Assembly (NCBI GenBank): GCA_963204915.1 | Contig: CAUJHS010000017.1 | Location: forward strand, 62,001-126,000 | From: Planctomycetota bacterium | GTDB taxonomy: Bacteria; Planctomycetota; Planctomycetia; Pirellulales; Pirellulaceae | Length of the DNA: 64,000 nucleotides | Direction of reading: 5' to 3' | Shown: positions 46,842 to 56,021 of the stretch, piece by piece | Layout of the letters: every line of letters starts with the position of its first letter | Numbering within the stretch: the first letter of the stretch is position 1 | The notes under the pieces: model-generated | The model's database searches: none | What the model was told of the DNA's origin: nothing | What the model saw: the letters and a program-made list of their open reading frames with translations, nothing else | Translations under genes and position numbers: made by a program

Positions 46842-47972
46842 TTACCGCACGAGCCATACGGGCGAATAGACGTAATGACTGTACTGAGCGTCGGTTCGTG
46901 GGATGCCGCCTCGCACCACAACTTTGGCCGGTTGGATGATCACCCGTTTTCCGCTCATCTTTCCGGTTAATTTGACATCCATGATTCGCACGCCGACGAA
47001 CTGCACGATCGTGTATTGGGCGTTGTTCCCTGGGCCTTGAACCTGGCTAAAAATGGGAATGATGCGCGGCTGGCCTTTGATCGCATCGAGTTCGTCTTTG
47101 ACTCCCGCGCTAATTCCCGTATCGCCGTTCAGTTCTAATTCTCCATTGGCGTCGAATTCGAGCTTGCCCCCATGGTGGGCCATATCGGAAGGACTCACGC
47201 CCTCAAGAATTTGACGTGAAATATCGGCGGTGCTGTTGTTACTGCCGCCAATATCGACGGTTCCGCGATTGCCCGGCGAGCCGGTCGCCTGCGGATAGAG
47301 GTTGACTTCCAGCACGCCGTCGCCGCCGCTGTGGACTTCCTTACATTCGGGGTCCCAGGTCCAGTCGTCATCGCCCACTCCGTTTATTAACGCGGTCCAA
47401 GTTTCCACATCCAGCGCGAAGGGAAGCAAATCCAAATTTCCGTCGCCGGCCGAGAGCCGGAACCCTCCGAAGTTATTCATCAGCACGGCGGTCGCGTCCG
47501 CCTCGAGCGCCGTGTGATCTCGACCTAAGACACGTCCAAAAAGCATGGGCACAGCGCCATTTTGAGCCGATGTGCGTTGAATCCGCACGCGCACGGCGTT
47601 GTAACCCGAGCCATTGGGGTTGATCGACTCCCCGGCGTTCCAGGGGTTACTGAGATAGCCCACGGTTACGTCGTTGTCGGCCAGTGCAGCTTCCTTGGTG
47701 AGAATTCGATTGAACGAAGCATATTGCGCCGCAGTTTGCCGGGCCCGCGCATCGGTTTGGGCCGGCGACTCGTTCCCGAATACCACACTGTCGTCCAACA
47801 GTTCCCAGCCGGCGGCGAGCGCGGCGGCATCGGCCGTTCGTTGAAGTTCGGTCTTGGCGACAAACAAGTAACCCGTATCGATGGCGAAGGCGAGCATCGC
47901 CATCATGCCGATCATCAAAAACGCAGTCAAAACCAGGATATTTCCAGAGCGGCGGTTGCGGCGATGGGACAT
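46842..47972 (-). CDS. TadG-like pilus-assembly/secreted protein
   Basis: A 376-residue protein with the Tad/Flp minor-pilin N-terminus: a short basic lead (MSHRRNRRSGN) then a hydrophobic helix (ILVLTAFLMIGMMAMLAFAIDTGYLFVAKTELQRTADAAALAAGWEL), where AIDTGYL...ELQ(R/N)AADAAALA is the hallmark of TadE/TadG-like proteins. The large outer domain (about 60-376) is beta-rich and contains VRVRIQRTSAQNGAVPMLFGRVLG. It should be in the inner membrane with the body in the periplasm. No other tad genes (tadA-C, rcpA) are near; a secreted protein lies upstream. ATG 47972 has GGAG eight bases before it. Confidence 0.88.
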   Translation of the reverse strand: MSHRRNRRSGNILVLTAFLMIGMMAMLAFAIDTGYLFVAKTELQRTADAAALAAGWELLDDSVVFGNESPAQTDARARQTAAQYASFNRILTKEAALADNDVTVGYLSNPWNAGESINPNGSGYNAVRVRIQRTSAQNGAVPMLFGRVLGRDHTALEADATAVLMNNFGGFRLSAGDGNLDLLPFALDVETWTALINGVGDDDWTWDPECKEVHSGGDGVLEVNLYPQATGSPGNRGTVDIGGSNNSTADISRQILEGVSPSDMAHHGGKLEFDANGELELNGDTGISAGVKDELDAIKGQPRIIPIFSQVQGPGNNAQYTIVQFVGVRIMDVKLTGKMSGKRVIIQPAKVVVRGGIPRTDAQYSHYVYSPVWLVR

Positions 47973-48028
47973 GAGAAAGGCTCCGCACAAAGGCGATCAG
48001 GTTGCGAACAATCAAAACTTGGAAAAAC

Positions 48029-48670
48029 TCAATGCACAACTCGCGGCGTGGTGTCGCGAAGCGTTTCGCCCGAAGCCGTGATCAGGCGCACTTCTTTGAG
48101 TATGAGCGAAGTGACTCGGTTTCCCGCGAATCCAATTCCTGAGTTCGCCACCGACACGTCAGGATGGTATCCATTCAGGTTCGTCAGTGAGGTCGTAGCG
48201 TACGTCCGCAAGTAGCCGTAACGCCCAAATGAACCCCATGTGCTAGAGGCGCCGTCTTTTAGTTCAAACGCGATGTAGGATCCCTCCAGATCCATCGTTT
48301 GGGTCCAAGTTACGGTTTCTCCTGAGGTTGCTAACTCGGCTGTGCGTGTCGACGTTCGGGTGGAAAGTAGATTCTCTCCCCTCCACACCTGAACCTGGAT
48401 GCCTCCGGCCGTAAAACTGGGCTGACTACGGTGATTCAGTTCAAAGGCGGCGTGTAACGCGCTGGTTGTACTGGTTGGCGACATGGTGCAAGTGATTTGC
48501 GGCGCATCAACCGAAGGGTCAGGATTGCCCAGCACCAATTCCCAATCTTCCTCAACGCGGACGATCGCGTCTGGCTCTTGAGCGGTCGCCATAGACCAGG
48601 ACGTAACGCCCAACAGACCGACAACAACGAAATACCGAAGTCGAACGAGATGCGCGCAATTCGAGATCAT
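48029..48670 (-). CDS. Secreted beta-rich protein, function unknown
   Basis: A 213-residue protein with a signal peptide (YFVVVGLLGVTSWSMATA, cleavage near 30). The mature domain is Ser/Thr-rich and looks all-beta (IQVQVWRGENLLSTRTSTRTAELATSGETVTWTQ, SYIAFELKDG). It has one cysteine in the mature part. No family is recognised. It has GGTAGGGG before the ATG. It lies 56 bases upstream of the TadG-like gene on the same strand, so the two are likely co-transcribed and it may be a surface partner of that protein, but this rests on position only. Confidence 0.68.
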   Translation of the reverse strand: MISNCAHLVRLRYFVVVGLLGVTSWSMATAQEPDAIVRVEEDWELVLGNPDPSVDAPQITCTMSPTSTTSALHAAFELNHRSQPSFTAGGIQVQVWRGENLLSTRTSTRTAELATSGETVTWTQTMDLEGSYIAFELKDGASSTWGSFGRYGYLRTYATTSLTNLNGYHPDVSVANSGIGFAGNRVTSLILKEVRLITASGETLRDTTPRVVH

Positions 48671-49138
48671 GGGCCCCTACCTGGACTAGAAAAGAGAAAA
48701 GGAAATTGTCGTGAATTGACAGAAGAGATCCTGAACGTTGTTTCTTCGTGGGCGAAGGTATACCACGTTTCTCGCCGCACCTTCCGCAACATTCGTTCGC
48801 ACACCCCGTGTCGGCGCATTGAACCGCTGGGAAAGACAGTTCCTCTCGGCTCTTCTAAACGCCTTTCCAACAGGAAACCTAGGTCGCAACGCGAAAGAAG
48901 TCAAAAAAATGCCGGCCGCAGCAATTTTTGTCCGTCCCCCAACAATTTATGCTAAGCGCCGGTAGACTCGAGCGCTGCATCGAACACTGAGTGCATTTTA
49001 CAAACTATTATCACTTAACGACTTACAGCTGCGTATTAGAATTGGCGCGCAATTCGTATTGCAAATGCAAAATTTTTCGCGAAATTGGCTTATGCCACCA
49101 GTGTCCAAGGTGGCATTCCTCATTCGGGGAGACGTGCC
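48671..49138. other. Intergenic region, about 470 bases
   Basis: Divergent spacer between the secreted-protein gene (minus) and the giant membrane protein (plus). The last 150 bases are AT-rich (about 48990-49085) and probably carry the promoter for the giant gene. No clear -10/-35 pair could be fixed. Confidence 0.5.
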
Positions 49139-52100
49139 GTGGATGATTTTATCTGGGGGTTGCTTTGCTTTGGCGTCTCCTTGGTTGCGGTCGCCTTCGT
49201 CGGTCATGGCTTATGGGTTCTGGCGACCAATCTGTGTAAAACGCTCGTTGGCGAACCCGTCCCGCGTAACGTGCCGCGTCGCGATGTTTGTGAAGCTTGT
49301 GGCGCGCAAGGCGCCAACGAGAAGGAGTATTGCCAATCCTGCGGATACCTCCCGAATTTAACGCCACGCGCCCGAGACAAGGCGGAACTTGCTACTTTGA
49401 TGCGCGTGTTGCGGCGGTGGGAAGCGGAAGGACGGATTCATGCGGAACAAATCGCGGAACTAGAACAAATTGCCAAGGGCTGTGCGGCGCCCGAACTTGT
49501 TTTCGACGACGTCATCGACGCCGTCCCCGTGTATGAGACTTTCACGCCGGCGCAAACATTCGCGTCGGCCCCGTGGCGCCGGGAAGCGCCGTCGGCTTCG
49601 AACGACGGAATCTATTTCGACGCGCCGCAAGCAACGGTCGATCATGCGCCGCTGCAGCCCGCAGTCGTCGTGTCGCCGCCAATCGCGCCGTTTGCACCCT
49701 CGGCGCCGGTCGAGATTCATCCGCTCGATCGTGATTATCCCGCGGAGGTCGAGGCGTCGGCAGGACCAACGTTCTCCGCTCGCGCGAAACGTCGTGTGGC
49801 CGATGTGTTGCAGGCCTTTATGGAGGAGCGCAACATTCGCTGGGGCGAAGTGATTGCGGGTTTGTTAATCGTCGGAAGTGCGATCGGTTGCGTGGTGAGT
49901 TTGCAGGAAACGTTACGCGCCGCCGATCCGTATGTGCTCGCGTTCCTGTTCCTGTTGGCCACGGCCGCGATTCATGGAGCGGGCCTTTACACGCTGCGCC
50001 GTTGGAGCTTGCACTCGGTCAGCCGCGCCGTGTTGATCATTGTGTTGCTGCTCGTACCGCTTAACTTCTTGGTCGCAACGTCCTCGCCCGAACGTCGCGC
50101 TGTCACCGATCCCATTTACCTATTGGCGGTTGGAGTGGGCGTAGCGGCGTTTGGATTATTGTGCTGGTCGGCGAGTCGTTCGCTGGTGCGGGAAGCGGCG
50201 CCGTTGCTTACCGCCGCGGTGCTTGGCCCTGCCGTTAGTCAGCTTTTTTTGAGTCGAATGTTAAGCGCCGGCGCAAATGGGTTCACGGTGCGGCTCTTAT
50301 TCGCTCTCCCCGTCGCTTGCTTCCTGGCAGCCCTGATTGCGCAAACGTGGCGAGCAACGCGATGGAAGGCGATGACGCATCGCCGCGCCGAACAAAGTTG
50401 GATCATCGCGGGGGTTGCCGCTTTCTCGCTATCTGCGGCAGGCGGTTTGGTTTTGCATCGTTTGGAGTCGGTCACAAGAGGGATGGAACTGCTATCTCCT
50501 CTGGTGGCGATTGTGGGATCTTCTGTCGTCGCTTGGGGTTTAGCGATGGCGCGTCCTGCCACATTACAACGCTTTGCGACGATCCGCACCGCGTCGCTCG
50601 CCGTGGCTCTGCTTGGCGGTTCGTTGCTGGTCGCGAATCTGACGTTTGCCTGGCCTGATCCGGCGCTCATGATCGTCGTCGCCTTAATCAGCTTCGCAGC
50701 ACTCGCCACCATGGCGATTGGATTTGGCCAACCCGCCTTGCATGGTTCGGCGATTGTTTGCTTGACGCTCGCGTACATGGTTGGCTTCCATCTTTACCAC
50801 CATGGCGGGTACGACCCCGAGCTGGGCCGTCAGCTTGGCGCCATGTTTTGGATGGGTCGGTCAAGCGTCGCACTAAGCGTATTAGCGCTGGCCGTGGCGG
50901 CGGCCGGTTGGGGACTTCGACGCGCTGGCCGCCGGGGGGATGGGCTTTACTACTTTGGCGCCTGTGGAGCCTTGGCCGCCCTCAGCGTGCTGATCGCCTT
51001 AGGAGTCGGCTTTTTTCACGGGCCGGATGCGAACTGGGCCACCCCGATTCTCGCAGTTTACGCGTTCGCGTTACTCGCGGTCTGCATGATCCGACCAGTG
51101 CCTGTCGTTGCGTCGGTGGGTTCGTTGCTTTTGCTCGCCGCGATTGTGCACGGTTTGGTCATCAATCCCGACATTCGCATAACGCTGGAAAGCTGGTCAC
51201 TGTCTGTAGAACGGCCTTTGGTGGCTGCCTGTTGGTTGTATGCTCTTGCCAACGTGGTTCTGGCGGCGGTTTTGTGGCGTTCATCGCGGCAAGCCTTCCC
51301 GGCGTTGCCGCTGCTCAGCGACCTTGCACCGGCGTTTCAGCCCGAGGCGGTGTTGCGATCGCTTCACCAAGGACGTGAGGAAAACTCCGCCCTCACAATC
51401 ACCGTGTGGAACGTCCTGGCTTTAGCGGCGTCGGCCGTAGCGCTTCCGTTCGCCTTGACGGTGACCGGAGATAGCACGCTACCCAACGCGATCTACCTGG
51501 CGACGGCGGCGGTTGTGTGTTTTGGCGTGGCGTGGATTCATGGCCAACCGGTTGTCTTCGCGGCCTTTGGTTGGATCATCACGGCGGCGCTTGTTTATGG
51601 CGTTACGGCGTTTGCGCAACAGCAACCGTGGTGGAGCCGATCGTTCGATCACCCGCGTTATCTGCAACTGCTTGCTGGCGCCATCGCGGTTTGGAGCACG
51701 ATTTGGACGGTAGTTCGGGCCGTCGCGCGGCGTTGGCCAAGGTTGGATTCGCTACTACGTACGCCGTGGCCGGCAGCCCACGAAATCGCCCTTGGCGCGG
51801 CAGTATTCGTATTAGGCGCGATTGCCGTCGTCGCCTGCACGCCAGGCATCGCCGCGGAACTTGGATTGACGGGCCAAGATTACGTCCTAGCGAACGACGC
51901 CTGGCGATTGACCATGTCTGACAGTCGGGCGTGGATGGCGTTGGGTCTCGTTGCGATCGCACTGGCTGCAATCGTGGTGCGACGAGCTTCGCTGGCGGCG
52001 TATCTTGGTATGACCTTCACGCTCGCCACGGCCGTGCTGCTGGCCGCGGCCCCATTCGAGGCGTCGCTCGCTACGGCTTCGGCCGTGCGATGGGGATTCG

Positions 52101-55100
52101 CGCTCTACGGAGCGGTCATGGCCGTCGTATTGTGCGCCAGAACTCCCCTGCGGCGTTGGCTGGATCGGTTCCCCGTAAGTCGCGGAGGAATTGACCATCG
52201 AGAAGTCGAAGTGCTGCGCGCTATGACGTTCGCGATGACGTTGCTCCCCATCTTGGGCCTGACGTTTCTCGCTGCCAATCGCATGCTTACCGGACATTCT
52301 CTGGGCGGTCCCGCGGCGGGTGCTTGGTTTGGTTCGCTGGCGCCCTCGGTACTGTATGGCGCTCCACTGCTCGCACTTGTGGGAATTCTCACGGCGTATG
52401 CGGTACGCGAATCAAAAGAGCAGTATCTCATGGCTGCGTCGGTGCTGTTTCAATTGACCGCGACGCTCGCTTGCTTGTTGGCCATCGCTCCTCTCGGCGA
52501 CGATGCTCGGATTCGCGTAGCACTGCTCCAGTGGAATGCCGTGGCCTTGGGAGCGTTTGCGCTGGTATGGCGACAACTGCGCAACCGTATTCAACCGGAC
52601 GGCGCACGAAGTCCTGCGATGATCGGTCTGTACGAACTCCAATGCGCCCTGGCGGTATTAACCGTGGTCGCTCTGGCCGCGTGGGGAGCGGCCGCCGTTT
52701 TCGTCGATCCGGCTAACCCTGCCCGCGACGTGACATTCCTTGGTCGCGAGGCAAGTTACCTCGCCCTTGCCCTGGCGTTTGTGGCTTCGTGGCAGGCAGG
52801 GCGCTCGCATCGTAGCCCAGCGCGTTCCGAGTTGTGCGTCGGAGCGATTTGGACGCTGGGAGCGCTGGCGGCGGCGTCGATCGTAAGCTATTCATCGCCG
52901 CAATCTTGGACAAGTTACTACGTTTTGACGGCGGTCAGTTTGATTGTCGCGGCGGCAAACGCGTTTTGGGCTTGGGCGACGGCGCGGAATGAGGTTGCGA
53001 CGGAGCGCGAAGACGGCGAGGGCGCGAAAACGTCGCAAGTTGCGAGATTCGCATTCCTTCCCACGTCCCGGGCAGCCACGCGTTGGGCGCTAGCGGCAGG
53101 GCTGGTCACCTGTGTGTTTGCGTTGGGTGCGGCGAAGTTCGATCCCTGGCGGCCTTGGTGGTCGGCGGGCCCCATCGCCGTGTTGGCCGCTTGCGCCGGA
53201 GTTCTCAGCATCGCACGAGACCGCCGCGGATACGGATACCTCGGAATGGCCCTGACCTTAACGGCCACCTCATGCGTCGCCATGGGACCATTCATCGGTT
53301 TGTGGCAACGAAGCAACCCCGAGGCGACGGCTGAATTCCTGCAAAGCAACGTGCTCGCCCTGGCGCTGGCCGGCAGTGTAAGCCTTGCTTGGGTACTCCG
53401 GCGGCGCGACCAGGAATTGAAAGGAAGGGTGTACTTTGCGCCATCGGTGCATGCCTTCGCAGCGGTGATGGGTGTGTTAGGGTTTACCTTGTTGGCGCTT
53501 TTGGGGCTAGGAATCGGGGCCCTCGATCGGGAGTTTTGGGGATCTTCCGGTCCGCTGGTGGGAACGTGGTTCGGCCTTGGCGTTGCCGTCGCGCTCGCCG
53601 CGTTCCTGGGCGCTTCGCTGTGGGATGCGCAAACGCGCTATCCGTTACCCTGCCTCTATTTGTGGGCTGCGGCATGTGCGGTTTTAGTGATTGACCGACT
53701 CAAACTCGATCTTGAACATACGTTGCTCGCGCTGACACTGGCGGCCGGAACGCACATCATGCTGACCAGTTTGCTGTGGCGCGGCGGCATCGGCATTGCA
53801 AAGTCTGCGGCGCGGCTGAAAATTCCCGAACCCGTGGAAGGCTTGAAGCGAGTGTCTCGTTGGTTGCCGGCTGTGAATGCAACGGCAGCCATTCCATTAA
53901 CGCCGATGGCCATGTTCATGGTGCTGGGGTTCGAAGACCGGGGAATGCGGTTCGGCGCCGCCCTGGTTCCCTTGTTGTTGGCGATCGGCGTCGCCGCGCT
54001 AGCGCAACAACACCGCCGCGCCATGATGCAAATTCTGGCATTGAGTCTGGCCACGTTCGCCGCAGTCTTCCTGGGTTGGGCCGATATCGAACCGGGCGTT
54101 TCGACGGCGGTCTGGCTCAACCGCGCCGTCCGGTTGTTGATCGTGCTTGCCGCGATCGCGGCGGTGTTGGCCGGCGTCGGTTTGCGGTGGCTTTCACCCG
54201 AGCACAACTGGCGGAACTCCGTACGACGCATGACATTTGTGAACGGCGTCGCGGCGCTCTCGGCCTTGGGGCTAGTGCTAATTCTGGAGTGGGGGTCATT
54301 CCGGCCAGTCGTGGGCGTCCCGGGGATTGAAGGACCGCAAATTTTTGCGGTCGCGGTGGCGCTCGTGGGACTCATCGCGGCGTTGATTTCCCTGGCGTTA
54401 TTCCCCAAGCATGATCCGCTATCGCTCACGGAAGACTGGCGTATGGCGTACGTCTATACCGCGGAAGTCATCGCCGGTTTATTGTTCGCCCATTTGTACA
54501 TGACGCTCCCCGAATTGTTTTCGGGCGTGCTGCGCGACTATTGGGCGTATATCGTGGTGCTCATTGCGTATGTCGGCGTCGGGCTGGGGGAAGTGTTTCG
54601 ACGATCCGGAATTCGCGTGTTGGCCGAGCCGTTGGGCCGCACCGGAGTATTCCTCCCGTTACTGCCCGGCATTGCGTTTTGGGAGCAAGCCTCGTTGACG
54701 GGTTATGCGGGCGTGCTGTTCTGGATCGGCCTGCTGTATGTCCTGCTTTCCTATCATCACGGATCGTTCAAGTACGGTGTCGCGGCCGCCGTCGCGGGCA
54801 ACATGGCCCTGTGGGCGTTGATGAAGGACCGGCAGTTTTCGTTCTTGGAACATCCCCAGTTTTGGATTATTCCGCCTGCGCTGTCGGTGCTAACCGCCTC
54901 GCACCTGACCCGGCGTCAGCTCTCCGAAACGCAACTGACCGCAATTCGGTACGTGGCGATGTTAGCCATTTACTTGAGTTCCACGGGCGAAATGTTCATC
55001 GAAGGCATTGGAAGGTCGTTGTGGCCCGTGATGGTCCTGATGACGCTGTCCGTGGCAGGGGTGCTGGCGGGTATTGGGTTGCGGGTTCGCGCCTTCCTCT

Positions 55101-55297
55101 ATCTGGGCGCCGGTTTCATCGTGCTATCGTTGGTGAGCATGGTCTGGCACGCGGCACGCGCCCTTGAGCACGTATGGCCTTGGTGGGCGTTCGGGTTTGC
55201 TCTTGGAATCGCGATTCTCGCTCTGTTCGCCGTATTTGAGAAACGCCGCGACTCGTTCCTTATTCAGATTGAACACCTCAAGTCCTGGGAGATGTAA
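49139..55297 (+). CDS. Giant polytopic membrane protein with N-terminal zinc ribbon
   Basis: A 2052-residue protein. After one N-terminal helix (IWGLLCFGVSLVAVAFVGHGLWVLA) comes a four-cysteine zinc ribbon (CEACGAQGANEKEYCQSCGYLP), then an acidic, Pro/Ala-rich soluble part to about residue 240. From about 250 to the end the protein is a near-continuous series of hydrophobic helices, several dozen by eye, interrupted by a few short charged loops. No solute-transport or catalytic motif is recognised. The length and lack of known family suggest a planctomycete-specific membrane scaffold. GTG 49139 has GGGGAGA upstream; the TTG at 49085 is less likely. The last segment (AVFEKRRDSFLIQIEHLKSWEM) is cytosolic and basic. 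Confidence 0.8.
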   Translation: MDDFIWGLLCFGVSLVAVAFVGHGLWVLATNLCKTLVGEPVPRNVPRRDVCEACGAQGANEKEYCQSCGYLPNLTPRARDKAELATLMRVLRRWEAEGRIHAEQIAELEQIAKGCAAPELVFDDVIDAVPVYETFTPAQTFASAPWRREAPSASNDGIYFDAPQATVDHAPLQPAVVVSPPIAPFAPSAPVEIHPLDRDYPAEVEASAGPTFSARAKRRVADVLQAFMEERNIRWGEVIAGLLIVGSAIGCVVSLQETLRAADPYVLAFLFLLATAAIHGAGLYTLRRWSLHSVSRAVLIIVLLLVPLNFLVATSSPERRAVTDPIYLLAVGVGVAAFGLLCWSASRSLVREAAPLLTAAVLGPAVSQLFLSRMLSAGANGFTVRLLFALPVACFLAALIAQTWRATRWKAMTHRRAEQSWIIAGVAAFSLSAAGGLVLHRLESVTRGMELLSPLVAIVGSSVVAWGLAMARPATLQRFATIRTASLAVALLGGSLLVANLTFAWPDPALMIVVALISFAALATMAIGFGQPALHGSAIVCLTLAYMVGFHLYHHGGYDPELGRQLGAMFWMGRSSVALSVLALAVAAAGWGLRRAGRRGDGLYYFGACGALAALSVLIALGVGFFHGPDANWATPILAVYAFALLAVCMIRPVPVVASVGSLLLLAAIVHGLVINPDIRITLESWSLSVERPLVAACWLYALANVVLAAVLWRSSRQAFPALPLLSDLAPAFQPEAVLRSLHQGREENSALTITVWNVLALAASAVALPFALTVTGDSTLPNAIYLATAAVVCFGVAWIHGQPVVFAAFGWIITAALVYGVTAFAQQQPWWSRSFDHPRYLQLLAGAIAVWSTIWTVVRAVARRWPRLDSLLRTPWPAAHEIALGAAVFVLGAIAVVACTPGIAAELGLTGQDYVLANDAWRLTMSDSRAWMALGLVAIALAAIVVRRASLAAYLGMTFTLATAVLLAAAPFEASLATASAVRWGFALYGAVMAVVLCARTPLRRWLDRFPVSRGGIDHREVEVLRAMTFAMTLLPILGLTFLAANRMLTGHSLGGPAAGAWFGSLAPSVLYGAPLLALVGILTAYAVRESKEQYLMAASVLFQLTATLACLLAIAPLGDDARIRVALLQWNAVALGAFALVWRQLRNRIQPDGARSPAMIGLYELQCALAVLTVVALAAWGAAAVFVDPANPARDVTFLGREASYLALALAFVASWQAGRSHRSPARSELCVGAIWTLGALAAASIVSYSSPQSWTSYYVLTAVSLIVAAANAFWAWATARNEVATEREDGEGAKTSQVARFAFLPTSRAATRWALAAGLVTCVFALGAAKFDPWRPWWSAGPIAVLAACAGVLSIARDRRGYGYLGMALTLTATSCVAMGPFIGLWQRSNPEATAEFLQSNVLALALAGSVSLAWVLRRRDQELKGRVYFAPSVHAFAAVMGVLGFTLLALLGLGIGALDREFWGSSGPLVGTWFGLGVAVALAAFLGASLWDAQTRYPLPCLYLWAAACAVLVIDRLKLDLEHTLLALTLAAGTHIMLTSLLWRGGIGIAKSAARLKIPEPVEGLKRVSRWLPAVNATAAIPLTPMAMFMVLGFEDRGMRFGAALVPLLLAIGVAALAQQHRRAMMQILALSLATFAAVFLGWADIEPGVSTAVWLNRAVRLLIVLAAIAAVLAGVGLRWLSPEHNWRNSVRRMTFVNGVAALSALGLVLILEWGSFRPVVGVPGIEGPQIFAVAVALVGLIAALISLALFPKHDPLSLTEDWRMAYVYTAEVIAGLLFAHLYMTLPELFSGVLRDYWAYIVVLIAYVGVGLGEVFRRSGIRVLAEPLGRTGVFLPLLPGIAFWEQASLTGYAGVLFWIGLLYVLLSYHHGSFKYGVAAAVAGNMALWALMKDRQFSFLEHPQFWIIPPALSVLTASHLTRRQLSETQLTAIRYVAMLAIYLSSTGEMFIEGIGRSLWPVMVLMTLSVAGVLAGIGLRVRAFLYLGAGFIVLSLVSMVWHAARALEHVWPWWAFGFALGIAILALFAVFEKRRDSFLIQIEHLKSWEM

Positions 55298-55646
55298 TTC
55301 AACCCAGGACGTAGAAATGGGCTTCAACCTTGAAGCCATAGCCAAGGTGGGATCAACCGAGTCTTATGCGTAATCCCACCGAAAATCTGGTGTAATCCTT
55401 GTCATCCGTTGGTCGGGGCACTAAAATGTGTGTCCCGCCTTAGAGTCCCACCTCGTTTTTCCTGCTCGTCAGGACCGGCTTCTCCAACCACCCCGCTTGC
55501 AGGGTGTGTTCAACCATGAGTAGGGATGCTCATAACACGCAAAATTTTTTCGGAAAAAAGTTGCGTTTACCTGTCGCGTATCTGCCGTTTTGGGCATTTA
55601 CAGAATAGTGAAAGCTTTCTCCTCGCGTTCCTATTGGTAGACCCCC
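55298..55646. other. Intergenic region, about 350 bases
   Basis: Between the giant membrane protein and the multi-CxxC small protein. It holds a short A/T dyad (TTTTTT-CGG-AAAAAA at 55545-55559) and nothing else recognisable. Confidence 0.5.
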
Positions 55647-55925
55647 ATGCAAATCGAGTATCGCTGCGCCGATTGTTGCACGGCTTTTATCGTGAAAATT
55701 TCGGATCGTGAGAATCGAACCACCATTTCGGGCGCCAGGACCGATCGTTGTCCTAAGTGCCGAATGCGTGTGGGTTACGGCACGATCACCTGTATTGAGT
55801 GTGGCAATAAGTTCGTGGGGCGCATGCCGTTGCACCACGCCAAACGTCGGTTGTCGTTTGGCGCCTGCCCCGCCTGTACCTGCGTAAACCTTGCCCCCTG
55901 TGAGAAGGAGCAATCGTACAACTAA
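55647..55925 (+). CDS. Small multi-CxxC zinc-binding protein
   Basis: A 92-residue protein with four CxxC pairs: C7/C10 (RCADCC), C35/C38 (RCPKC), C49/C52 (TCIECGNKF) and C74/C77 (ACPACTC). This could make two zinc ribbons. It is basic in the middle (HHAKRRLSF). It does not share the cysteine spacing of the two mini zinc ribbons at 33966 and 57529. The ATG at 55647 directly begins MQIEYRC. It lies 96 bases before the PAS histidine kinase gene on the same strand, so joint expression is possible. Role unknown; nucleic-acid or protein binding is the general expectation. Confidence 0.65.
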   Translation: MQIEYRCADCCTAFIVKISDRENRTTISGARTDRCPKCRMRVGYGTITCIECGNKFVGRMPLHHAKRRLSFGACPACTCVNLAPCEKEQSYN

Positions 55926-56021
55926 TTTGGAACGGCTTTCTAGGTGATGTGTTTGGCGGACGCGGTACAGCCGCCCCAGGAACATCGCGAGCTTTAAGTA
56001 CCATTGAGGGCTTGTCAACGC

